The position numbers and the translations under genes were made by a program. The notes under the pieces are model-generated. The model made no database searches. It had not been told where the DNA came from and saw nothing but the letters and a program-made list of their open reading frames with translations. Below, in pieces: positions 7,588 through 14,046 of a DNA stretch of 20,868 bases. Origin of the DNA: an uncultured Oscillospiraceae bacterium (GTDB lineage: Bacteria > Bacillota > Clostridia > Oscillospirales > Oscillospiraceae); the NCBI GenBank assembly GCA_934661135.1, contig CAKUJA010000040.1:1-20868 (forward strand), in the 5' to 3' direction. Positions within the stretch are counted from its first letter, which is position 1; each line of letters begins with the position of its first letter.

Positions 7588-7852
7588 AAAGGAAGAAGGA
7601 GCCAGCGGATATGGAGCTTTCGCCGCCCCGGCGGAAGCGGAATGCAGCTGGCTTCTTCTGACGCCGCGATGCGCAGAGCGCAGAGACCTTTCAGGTGGTA
7701 GGGTCTTGCGCAATGGACAGCTTGAGTCTAAGATTTTTTGGGTCAAATTCAGGACAACGGTAGGCACTTAGTCCTCTTTCTTTTCTTGGCAGCTTGAAAC
7801 CGTTCTTTTCTTTCTGGTAGAGGAAGAAAAGAATGGGTTCGAGAAACAGTCC

Positions 7853-9196
7853 TTAATATTCTCTGTGGTTCAGAGCACCCCAGAGCTTCTTGGCTTCCTC
7901 AAGGATATGCGCATTTTCAGCTTCTTCGTCGATGCCGATTAGCTCACGATCCTTCATCAGGATCTTGCCCGCGCCGATTGTCGTGCGGCAGAGCTTGCCG
8001 GTCATGCCAAACAGAATGTGGCCGTCGATGTTCTCGTCGGAGAACGGCGTGAACGGCTTGTAGTCCATGACGATGATGTCCGCCGCAGCGCCGGCCTTCA
8101 GCACGCCTAGCTCATCCGGGAAGTATTTTGCCGCGATCTTCGCGTTATTTTTGAACAGCATATCGGTCACTTCGCACCACGCGACGTTCGGCAGGCAGGC
8201 GTTGAGCCGCTGCACGCAGAGCGCGGCCTTAAGCGATTCAATCATGTCGTTCGTCCAGGCGTCGGTGCCAAGGCCGAGCAGAACGCCCTCGCGGCTCAGC
8301 GGCAGCACCGGGCAGACACCGACAGCGTTGGACATATTCGACTCGGGGTTGTTGACGACCATCGTATGGGTATCCTTGATGAGCTCAATTTCCGCCGGAT
8401 TCACATGGATGCAGTGGCCAAGGACAGTCTTTTCACCGAGGATGCCGTGGTCGTGAAGCCGCTGCACCGGGCGGCGGCCATAATTTTGCAGGCTGTCGTA
8501 GACGTCGTTCATGCCCTCGGAGACGTGGATATGGTAGCCGGTTCGGCCGTTGTTGGCCTCGACCATGCGGTCGAACGTCTTGTCGGAGATCGTGAACAGC
8601 GCGTGGCCGCCGAACATCGCGGCCAGCATCGGATCTTTCTGCTGCTCGCAGTAGGTGATCCAATCGGCGTTTTCTTTCACGGCCTGAATACTCTTTTCCT
8701 CGCCGTCGCGGTCGGAGACCTCGTAGCAGAGACAGCTGCGGACGCCGAATTTCTTCGCGCTCTCGCCGATCTGGAACAGCGAACCCGGAATCTCACAGAA
8801 GGAGGCGTGATGGTCGAAGATCGTTGTAACGCCCTGCTTGATGCAGTCAAGATAGAGCGCGTCGGCCGAAGCGCGCGTGCCCGCGAGCGTCAGTTTGCGA
8901 TCCATCGCCCACCATGTCCCGTCGAGGACTTCGTAGAAGTTTGTCGGGTTGTTGCCCACAATGCTCAGGCCTCTGGCCAGTGCGGAATAGATGTGCGTGT
9001 GCGCATTGATAAACGCCGGCATGATAACGCCGCCTTTGGCGTCGATGCGCTCTGCCTGCGGATACTTTGCCGCAAGATCGGCTTCACTGCCCACCTCCAC
9101 GATCTTCGTGCCTTCAAAGGCAACCGCGCCCTTTTCATAGTAGCCTTTGCCGATGGGGTCGCGCGTAATTACGCGTCCGTTTGTGAGTAAATACAT
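7853..9196 (-). CDS. ssnA: SsnA-type aminohydrolase
   Basis: 447 residues from ATG at 9196, near the ~440 of E. coli SsnA. This start is chosen because GGGAGGA lies 7 nt upstream; the longer frame from 9262 would run through the leader terminator. It is an amidohydrolase-superfamily metal enzyme: H66/H68 (NAHTHIYSALARG), H129/H130 (TIFDHHASF), H222-E227 (YHIHVSEG), H261 (LGHCIHVN) and D312 (LGTDAWTND). The GTWWAMDRKLT stretch is typical of SsnA rather than guanine deaminase. SsnA belongs to the ygfK/xdh purine-catabolism gene set; its exact substrate is not settled. It lies between the 8-oxoguanine deaminase and ygfK and has its own promoter and a leader with a terminator. The name is confident; the reaction is not. 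Confidence 0.9.
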   Translation of the reverse strand: MYLLTNGRVITRDPIGKGYYEKGAVAFEGTKIVEVGSEADLAAKYPQAERIDAKGGVIMPAFINAHTHIYSALARGLSIVGNNPTNFYEVLDGTWWAMDRKLTLAGTRASADALYLDCIKQGVTTIFDHHASFCEIPGSLFQIGESAKKFGVRSCLCYEVSDRDGEEKSIQAVKENADWITYCEQQKDPMLAAMFGGHALFTISDKTFDRMVEANNGRTGYHIHVSEGMNDVYDSLQNYGRRPVQRLHDHGILGEKTVLGHCIHVNPAEIELIKDTHTMVVNNPESNMSNAVGVCPVLPLSREGVLLGLGTDAWTNDMIESLKAALCVQRLNACLPNVAWCEVTDMLFKNNAKIAAKYFPDELGVLKAGAAADIIVMDYKPFTPFSDENIDGHILFGMTGKLCRTTIGAGKILMKDRELIGIDEEAENAHILEEAKKLWGALNHREY

Positions 9197-9355
9197 CAAA
9201 AAATCCTCCCTTTCGTTCTGCGTTCTGAGATGTATCACCCGATGATGTAAAAAGTGCTTCAAACCTCATCGGTTTGAAACACTCAACCAGCAAGCCGAGT
9301 GATAGTTGCAGCCCGTGTGCGAAACACTTCCTTACAGCTACCAATCTTAGATTGT
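9197..9355 (-). promoter_or_regulatory. Structured ssnA leader, candidate attenuator or riboswitch
   Basis: The transcript from the promoter at 9362-9390 has a leader of about 160 nt. Its 5' part can form several small hairpins, such as AATC-TAA-GATT and GTGT-TTCGC-ACAC. An intrinsic terminator follows (9249-9282), then the ribosome site (9204-9210). CACTC (9297-9301) can pair with GAGTG (9280-9284), extended by two G-U pairs. That competes with the 5' arm of the terminator and could be an antiterminator. I could not match it to a known riboswitch class. Confidence 0.5.
9249..9282 (-). terminator. Intrinsic terminator inside the ssnA leader
   Basis: A 12-bp stem with one U-G pair (minus-strand GTGTTTCAAACC with GGTTTGAAGCAC) and loop GATGA is followed directly by TTTTT (9249-9253). 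It lies downstream of the ssnA promoter and 53 nt before the ATG. Confidence 0.75.
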
Positions 9356-9361
9356 ATCTTT

Positions 9362-9390
9362 ATTATAGTAGCAGGGCAAAAATTTTTCAA
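9362..9390 (-). promoter_or_regulatory. Sigma-A promoter of ssnA
   Basis: Minus strand -35 TTGAAA (9385-9390), 17-nt spacer, and -10 consensus TATAAT (9362-9367). Expected start of transcription is near 9355. The -35 and most of the spacer lie inside the palindrome at 9371-9415. Confidence 0.8.
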
Positions 9391-9415
9391 GCATCCCGAA
9401 AAATTTTTGCCCTGC
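9371..9415. promoter_or_regulatory. Perfect 18-bp-arm palindrome overlapping the ssnA promoter
   Basis: The arms at 9371-9388 and 9398-9415 are exact reverse complements around a 9-nt loop. The centre holds AAAAATTTTT runs flanked by GCAGGGC/GCCCTGC. It may be an operator covering the -35, a terminator-like 3' end for the deaminase mRNA (there is no T-run outside the stem), or both. Confidence 0.55.
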
Positions 9416-9487
9416 CAAACTCCACAAAAATCAAGTTGAATTTTGGCAGTTCCGCCGAATATTGTTGGTTTCGCGCTTGTCTTTTCG

Positions 9488-10843
9488 TCACATTGCGAGG
9501 TAGGCATCACATTTCTGCTGCGCGTCCCCAGCCAACTTGCCTTCGTCCACACGAACGAGCCGCCCTTCTTTGACGGTCACGACACCGTTTACCACGGTGT
9601 AGTCCACCGGTGCGCGCAGACCGACCGTGGCCAGCACCGCGCCCGCGTCGTAGCAGCTCCCGACGAGCTCCAGCCGCCGGTCGTCGATCATAAAGAGATC
9701 GCAGCATTTTCCAACTTCAAGCGCACCGATGTCCTCGCGGCCAAGCAGCGATGCACCGCCGCGCGTGGCAACCTTCAGCAGGTCGTAGCCGCCGGGCGCG
9801 GCCTTGCTGGAGTTCAGCCGGTGCAGCAAAAACGCTACGCGCAGCTCCTCGAGCAGGCTTGAGCCGTCGTTTGACGCCGAGCCGTCCACGCCGAGACCGA
9901 CACGCACACCGAGATCAAGCATCTCCGGAATCCTGGCAATGCCGGACGCAAGCTTCATATTCGAAATCGGGCAGTGGCAGACGCCGGTGCCGGTTTCGGC
10001 GAGCAGCTTCAGTTCCTCGTCGTTGAAGTGGATGCCATGCGCGTACCACACATCCGGCCCGGTCCAGCCGAGCGTCTCCATAAACGCCAGCGGACGCATT
10101 CCCTCGCGCTCGAGCATATAGCGCTCCTCGTCCTTCGTCTCGCACAGGTGCGTATGCAGGCGGACATGGTACTGCCGCGCAAGAATCGCGCTCTGCCGCA
10201 GAAGCTCCGCGGACACCGAGAACGGCGAACAGGGCGCAAGCGCAACCTGCCGCATCGAGCCAAACGACGGATCGTGGTAGTTCTCGATGACGTCCATCGA
10301 GTCGCGCATGATTTCGTCCACAGTCTGCACAACGGAATCGGGCGGCAGGCCGCCGTCCTTCTCGCTCAGATCCATCGAGCCGCGCGAGCAGACCATGCGC
10401 ATTCCAAGCGCGTCCGCCGCTTCCATCTGTGTGCCGATCAGATCGCCGGAGCCGGCCGGGAACACATAGTGGTGGTCGAAGCAGGTCGTGCAGCCATATT
10501 TCATCAGCTCCCCCATACCGGTCTGGCTGGAGAGCCGAATGACGTCCGCATCGAGGTTTTTCCAAATCTGGTACAGTGTTTTGAGCCAGTCGAACAGCTC
10601 CATGTCCTGCACCTGCGGCAGGTTTCGCGAGAACTGCTGGTAGAGGTGGTGGTGCGTGTTCACAAGGCCGGGATAGCACAGCATATGCCGTCCTGAGAGC
10701 ACCACGTCCGCCGTCCGGCCGAGATTGGCACCGATCTCCCGAATTACGCCGTTTTCCGCATAGAGGTCTACATCCTTCAAAATCCGGTCATTGCCATCGC
10801 AGGTCACAAGCTGTGCAATGTGCTCAATCAGAAAGCTTCCCAT
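9488..10843 (-). CDS. 8-oxoguanine deaminase (amidohydrolase family)
   Basis: 451 residues, the usual length. It is a metal-dependent amidohydrolase expected to convert 8-oxoguanine to urate and ammonia in the cytoplasm. Visible metal-site residues are H64/H66 (NTHHHLYQQFSR), H232-E235 (HTHLCETKDE), H269 (YAHGIHFND) and D320 (GLGVDGSASND). The stretches DAELFDWLKTLYQIW-like (DMELFDWLKTLYQIW), RGSMDLSEKDGGLPPDSVV and APCSPFSV match characterised 8-oxoguanine deaminases better than SsnA or guanine deaminase; hydroxydechloroatrazine hydrolase (AtzB-type) is the nearest alternative. It is divergent from purA and upstream of ssnA and ygfK. A short GGAG precedes ATG at 10843, and a good promoter is at 10874-10902. 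Urate as product fits the urate-linked genes downstream. Confidence 0.88.
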   Translation of the reverse strand: MGSFLIEHIAQLVTCDGNDRILKDVDLYAENGVIREIGANLGRTADVVLSGRHMLCYPGLVNTHHHLYQQFSRNLPQVQDMELFDWLKTLYQIWKNLDADVIRLSSQTGMGELMKYGCTTCFDHHYVFPAGSGDLIGTQMEAADALGMRMVCSRGSMDLSEKDGGLPPDSVVQTVDEIMRDSMDVIENYHDPSFGSMRQVALAPCSPFSVSAELLRQSAILARQYHVRLHTHLCETKDEERYMLEREGMRPLAFMETLGWTGPDVWYAHGIHFNDEELKLLAETGTGVCHCPISNMKLASGIARIPEMLDLGVRVGLGVDGSASNDGSSLLEELRVAFLLHRLNSSKAAPGGYDLLKVATRGGASLLGREDIGALEVGKCCDLFMIDDRRLELVGSCYDAGAVLATVGLRAPVDYTVVNGVVTVKEGRLVRVDEGKLAGDAQQKCDAYLAM

Positions 10844-10873
10844 GTCCGCCGCTCCTTCTGTTCAGATAGTTCC

Positions 10874-10902
10874 ATTATAAAGACTGTTTCGGCCAAAAAC
10901 AA
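10874..10902 (-). promoter_or_regulatory. Sigma-A promoter of the 8-oxoguanine deaminase gene
   Basis: Minus strand -35 TTGTTT (10897-10902), 17-nt spacer, and -10 consensus TATAAT (10874-10879), about 30 nt before the ATG. It is divergent from the purA promoter; the gap between the two coding regions is 229 nt. I saw no clear shared operator there. Confidence 0.75.
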
Positions 10903-11010
10903 GAGCCAGAATTTTGTCCTTTCTGCTTGGCTCTGCTGGTGCGGCACACCGATCTGACTGCCACGCGCTTTTTATAAGTATTTTTAATAACAAGTATGAA
11001 AAATAGTTGT

Positions 11011-11039
11011 TTTACTAATATTATAAACTGTGCTATGAT
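11011..11039 (+). promoter_or_regulatory. Probable sigma-A promoter of purA-purB
   Basis: -35-like TTTACT (11011-11016), 17-nt spacer, and -10 TATGAT (11034-11039) in a very AT-rich stretch. Transcription would start near 11046, leaving too short a leader for a purine riboswitch. Confidence 0.6.
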
Positions 11040-11072
11040 ACAGGCAGAATGAAACAGAAAAGGAGCTTTCTT

Positions 11073-12347
11073 ATGAGCAACTGTGCAATTGTAGGCATCA
11101 ACTGGGGCGACGAGGGCAAGGGCCGTATGGTCGACCTGATCGCAAAGGAATACGACATCGTCTGCCGGTATCAGGGCGGCAACAACGCCGGCCACACGGT
11201 CGTCAACGAATACGGCAAGTTTGCACTGCATCTGATCCCGTCCGGTATCTTCCTGAAGGGCGTCGTCAACGTGCTCGGCAACGGCGTTGTCATCGACCTC
11301 GAGCACCTGTGGGGCGAGATGAAGAGCCTGATGGACGCCGGGATTTCGATCACACCGGAAAACTTCAAGATCTCCGACCGCGCGACGATCGTGTTCCCCT
11401 ATCACCGCGCACTGGACGGACTGGAGGAAGCGCGCCTGAAGGACAAGAAGTACGGCTCCACGCTGCGCGGCATCGCGCCGGTCTACTCCGACAAGTATCA
11501 GAAAAAGACCATTATGATGGGCGAACTGCTGTATCCGGAGTACCTGAGGAAGCGTCTGGAGACCATTCTGGAGTGGAAAAACCTGACGATTCAGAACGTC
11601 TACGGCGCCGAGCCGTATAAGCTCGAGGATATGCTGGCCTGGTGCGAGGAGTTCGGCTCGAAGCTGGCGCCCTACATCTGCGACACGTCGAAGTATCTCT
11701 ACGACGCAGAGAAGGCCGGCAAGAACATCATGTTTGAAGCACAGCTCGGTGCGCTGCGCGACATCGACTTCGGCATCTTCCCGTATACCTCCTCGTCGTC
11801 CTCGAACGCCGGCTATGCCTGCGTGGGCGCGGGCATCCCGGGCAGCCACGTCGACCGCACCGTCGGCATTGTGAAGGCCTACTCCACCTGCGTCGGAGAG
11901 GGTCCGTTCACGGCGGAATGGTTCGGCCCGGAAGCGGAAGCACTCCGCGAAGCTGGCGGCGAATACGGCGCTTCCACCGGCCGTCCGCGCCGCGTGGGTC
12001 CGATCGACATCGTTGCCACCCGCTACGGCGTGCGCATCCAGGGCGCGACCGAAGTTGCACTGACAAAGCTCGACGTGCTGTCCTACATGAAGGAAATCCC
12101 CATCTGCGAGCAGTATGAAGTAAACGGCAAGAAAACCGACGACTTCCCGTTCACCGCAGTGATCGACGAAGCCAAGCCGGTGCTCACCTCGATGCCGGGC
12201 TGGGGCTGCGATATTTCCGGCGTGCGCCGCTGGGAGGATCTCCCTGAAGCCGCGCGCAACTATGTGGAATATGTGGAAAAGGCCATCGGCTGCCACATCA
12301 GCTATGTCTCGGTCGGCGCAGCGCGCGACGAGTACATCAAGCGCTGA
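11073..12347 (+). CDS. purA: Adenylosuccinate synthetase, clostridial variant
   Basis: 424 residues from ATG at 11073, chosen over ATG 11049 because AAAGGAG lies 7 nt upstream of it. It makes adenylosuccinate from IMP, Asp and GTP, the first committed step to AMP. The GTP loop WGDEGKGR is at 11-18, with catalytic-type D13 and H41 (NNAGHTV), and STGRPRRVGPID lies in the C-terminal third. Two loops differ from E. coli PurA: GSTLRGIAPVYSDK (from G128) replaces GTTGRGIGPAY, and FEAQLGALRDID (from F221) replaces FEGAQGTLLDID. Both changes are what I recall from clostridial PurA proteins, so this is likely a working clade variant. D13 is kept, unlike the phage PurZ relatives. purB follows 9 nt after the stop. 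Confidence 0.95.
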   Translation: MSNCAIVGINWGDEGKGRMVDLIAKEYDIVCRYQGGNNAGHTVVNEYGKFALHLIPSGIFLKGVVNVLGNGVVIDLEHLWGEMKSLMDAGISITPENFKISDRATIVFPYHRALDGLEEARLKDKKYGSTLRGIAPVYSDKYQKKTIMMGELLYPEYLRKRLETILEWKNLTIQNVYGAEPYKLEDMLAWCEEFGSKLAPYICDTSKYLYDAEKAGKNIMFEAQLGALRDIDFGIFPYTSSSSSNAGYACVGAGIPGSHVDRTVGIVKAYSTCVGEGPFTAEWFGPEAEALREAGGEYGASTGRPRRVGPIDIVATRYGVRIQGATEVALTKLDVLSYMKEIPICEQYEVNGKKTDDFPFTAVIDEAKPVLTSMPGWGCDISGVRRWEDLPEAARNYVEYVEKAIGCHISYVSVGAARDEYIKR

Positions 12348-12356
12348 GGAACTGCA

Positions 12357-13772
12357 ATGAAGCCAAAGTACGAAAGTCCGCTGGCGTCGCGCTACGCCTC
12401 GGAGTATATGCTGCACCTGTTCTCACCGGATATGCGGTTTGAGACGTGGCGGCGGCTGTGGGTGTCGCTGGCAAAGGCGCAGCACGCGCTGGGTCTGCCG
12501 GTAACGCAGGAACAGGTGGACGAGCTTGCCGCGCACGTTTCCCCGATCGACTATGACCTCGTCGCGGCGAAGGAAAAGGAGCTGCGGCACGACGTCATGG
12601 CGCACATCTATGCGTTTGGCGCTGCCGCGCCGGGCGCGAAGGGTATCATCCACCTCGGCGCGACGAGCTGCTATGTGACCGACAACGCCGACCTTGTGAT
12701 CTACCGCGACGGCCTTGTCTATCTGCGCGGCCAGCTTGAGCAGGTCATGGTGCAGCTCTGCACGTTTGCAGAGCGCTACGCGGCCATGCCCTGCCTTGGC
12801 TACACGCACTATCAGCCGGCGCAGCTTGTCACCGTCGGCAAGCGCGCGACGCTCTGGCTGCAAGATCTGATGCTCGACCTCGAGGAGCTGAACGACGTAA
12901 TTGCGGCAGTCCGGTTCCTCGGCTGCCGCGGCACAACCGGTACAGAAGCCAGCTTTCTGGAGCTATACCACGGCGACACGGCAAGGATTGACGAAATGAA
13001 CCGCCTGATTGCCGCGGATTTCGGCTTCGACCGGCTCTACGACGTCTGCGGACAGACGTATCCGCGCAAGCTGGACAGCAGGATTTTGAACGTCCTGTCC
13101 TCCATTGCGCAGAGCTGCTACCGGTTTGCAAACGACATCCGTCTGCTTCAGCACGACCGGCAGCTCGAAGAACCGTTTGAGAGCACGCAAGTTGGCTCGT
13201 CCGCAATGGCCTACAAGCGCAACCCGATGCGCTGCGAGCGCATTTGCTCCCTGTCACGCTATGTGATGGCGGACGCGCTGAACGCACCGATGACGGCGTC
13301 GACACAGTGGTTTGAGCGGACGCTCGACGATTCGGCAAACCGCCGGATCTCGCTGCCCGAAGGATTCCTCGCCGTGGACGGCATCCTGCGGCTGATGCAG
13401 AACGTAACTGCCGGACTGCGCGTCAATGAAAAGATCGTGGCGAGATTTGTCGCGGATTACCTGCCGTTTATCGCCACGGAGAACCTGCTGATGGCGGCCG
13501 TGGAACGCGGCGGCGACCGGCAGCAGGTGCATGAGATCATCCGCCGTGCGTCGATGCGCGCAACCGAAGCAATGAAAAACGGCGAGCCGTGGGATCTGAT
13601 CGCAGAGCTGGCCGCAGAGCCGGCTTTCGGCCTGACGGAAGCGGAGATTCGCGCGGAAATGAAGCCGGAAGCCTACATTGGCCGCTGCCCGGAGCAGGTT
13701 GCGGCATTCACTGCAAAATGCCGCGGTCTCTGCGCTGACGCAGCGCAGGGCAGCGCAGACATCACGCTCTGA
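12357..13772 (+). CDS. purB: Adenylosuccinate lyase
   Basis: 471 residues, normal for the family. It cleaves adenylosuccinate to AMP and SAICAR to AICAR, releasing fumarate. The fumarase/aspartase superfamily signature GSSAMAYKRNP is at 280-290 and should hold the catalytic Ser loop. HLGATSCYVTDN and GYTHYQPAQLVTVGKR carry the other two active-site regions, with the catalytic-type His of THYQPAQ. Its ribosome site TGAGGA overlaps the purA stop and only 9 nt separate the two frames, so they form one operon for both steps to AMP. The C-terminal ~15 residues are poorly ordered and low in complexity. A terminator hairpin follows at 13805. Confidence 0.96.
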   Translation: MKPKYESPLASRYASEYMLHLFSPDMRFETWRRLWVSLAKAQHALGLPVTQEQVDELAAHVSPIDYDLVAAKEKELRHDVMAHIYAFGAAAPGAKGIIHLGATSCYVTDNADLVIYRDGLVYLRGQLEQVMVQLCTFAERYAAMPCLGYTHYQPAQLVTVGKRATLWLQDLMLDLEELNDVIAAVRFLGCRGTTGTEASFLELYHGDTARIDEMNRLIAADFGFDRLYDVCGQTYPRKLDSRILNVLSSIAQSCYRFANDIRLLQHDRQLEEPFESTQVGSSAMAYKRNPMRCERICSLSRYVMADALNAPMTASTQWFERTLDDSANRRISLPEGFLAVDGILRLMQNVTAGLRVNEKIVARFVADYLPFIATENLLMAAVERGGDRQQVHEIIRRASMRATEAMKNGEPWDLIAELAAEPAFGLTEAEIRAEMKPEAYIGRCPEQVAAFTAKCRGLCADAAQGSADITL

Positions 13773-13804
13773 AAGGGAGCCGCACAGCGCAATCATTCCT
13801 GCAA

Positions 13805-13841
13805 AATCCCGCACCGCAGATACGCGGTGCGGGATTCGTTT
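13805..13841 (+). terminator. purB terminator, copy 1 of a duplicated 37-bp hairpin
   Basis: A 13-bp stem (13805-13817 with 13824-13836) with loop AGATAC is followed by CGTTT. It lies 32 nt past the purB stop. The same 37 bases recur at 14010-14046. Confidence 0.7.
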
Positions 13842-13873
13842 CAGCGTGGCAAAAAAGTCCTTTCGCCACGCTG
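13842..13873. repeat. 9-bp-arm inverted repeat in the purB spacer
   Basis: CAGCGTGGC (13842-13850) and its reverse complement (13865-13873) flank 14 nt. It directly follows terminator copy 1. Confidence 0.5.
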
Positions 13874-13879
13874 CCCGTC

Positions 13880-13912
13880 CAGCTTTTCAAACTTAAGAAG
13901 TTTGAAAAGCTG
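13880..13912. repeat. 15-bp-arm perfect palindrome in the purB spacer
   Basis: The arms 13880-13894 and 13898-13912 are exact reverse complements around AAG. A smaller GAAGGGG/CCCCTTC pair (13926-13932, 13942-13948) follows. The whole spacer 13805-14046 is palindrome-rich and has no gene. Confidence 0.6.
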
Positions 13913-14004
13913 CTTGATTGAACGCGAAGGGGGCTCTTTGTCCCCTTCACTCTTCCCCTGCGACTCTGTCTCAAAACTGCATTCCAGCGCTTTTTGACAG
14001 TCTC

Positions 14005-14046
14005 AAACGAATCCCGCACCGCAGATACGCGGTGCGGGATTCGTTT
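14005..14046 (-). terminator. Terminator of the DUF4015 gene, copy 2 of the duplicated hairpin
   Basis: A perfect 18-bp stem (14005-14022 with 14029-14046) with loop AGATAC. The DUF4015 stop codon (14045-14047) lies inside its first arm. The core of 37 bases is identical to copy 1 at 13805. Being a palindrome, it could act on transcripts from both convergent genes, though no long T-run follows on the minus strand. Confidence 0.65.

Larger units (their letters stand above)
7304..7835. mobile_element. MITE-like non-coding element with ~67-nt terminal inverted repeats
   Basis: The 592-nt gap between ssnA and ygfK holds no credible gene. Its left end (7304-7372) and the reverse complement of its right end (7771-7835) align nearly end to end. 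Both start CATTCTTTTCTT, share AAGAAAAGAAC, then an equal 14-nt non-conserved spacer, then the identical 14-mer AAGAAAAGAAAGAG. Each end is itself a hairpin (15-bp perfect stem at 7306-7320/7325-7339 on the left). The interior carries further palindromes and no recognisable transposase. I read it as a MITE-like or REP-type repeat; copies elsewhere in the genome would be needed to prove mobility. No target duplication was established. Confidence 0.6.

Noticed and set aside
7465..7771. Two overlapping ~95-100 codon frames, one on each strand, in the ssnA-ygfK gap
   Set aside because: They run through hairpins and repeat sequence, have no family resemblance and no good ribosome site; they look like frames that repeats of this type commonly leave open.
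7853..9262. Longer ssnA start at 9262 adding 22 residues
   Set aside because: The extra stretch runs through the leader terminator and lacks a ribosome site, while ATG 9196 has GGGAGGA and matches the SsnA start.
9197..9355. Assignment of the ssnA leader to a known riboswitch class (purine, preQ1, ZTP, THF, guanidine, Moco)
   Set aside because: I looked for the conserved core segments of these classes and did not find them, so only a generic attenuator/riboswitch candidate is claimed.
11073..12347. PurZ-type (diaminopurine) relative instead of PurA
   Set aside because: The GDEGKGR motif keeps the catalytic Asp that PurZ proteins lack, and purB follows in an ordinary purine operon.
10875..12416. 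Long minus-strand open frame of about 513 codons over purA
   Set aside because: It is antisense to purA, arginine/alanine/histidine-rich, and has no recognisable motif; high-GC codon bias of purA keeps the opposite frame open.
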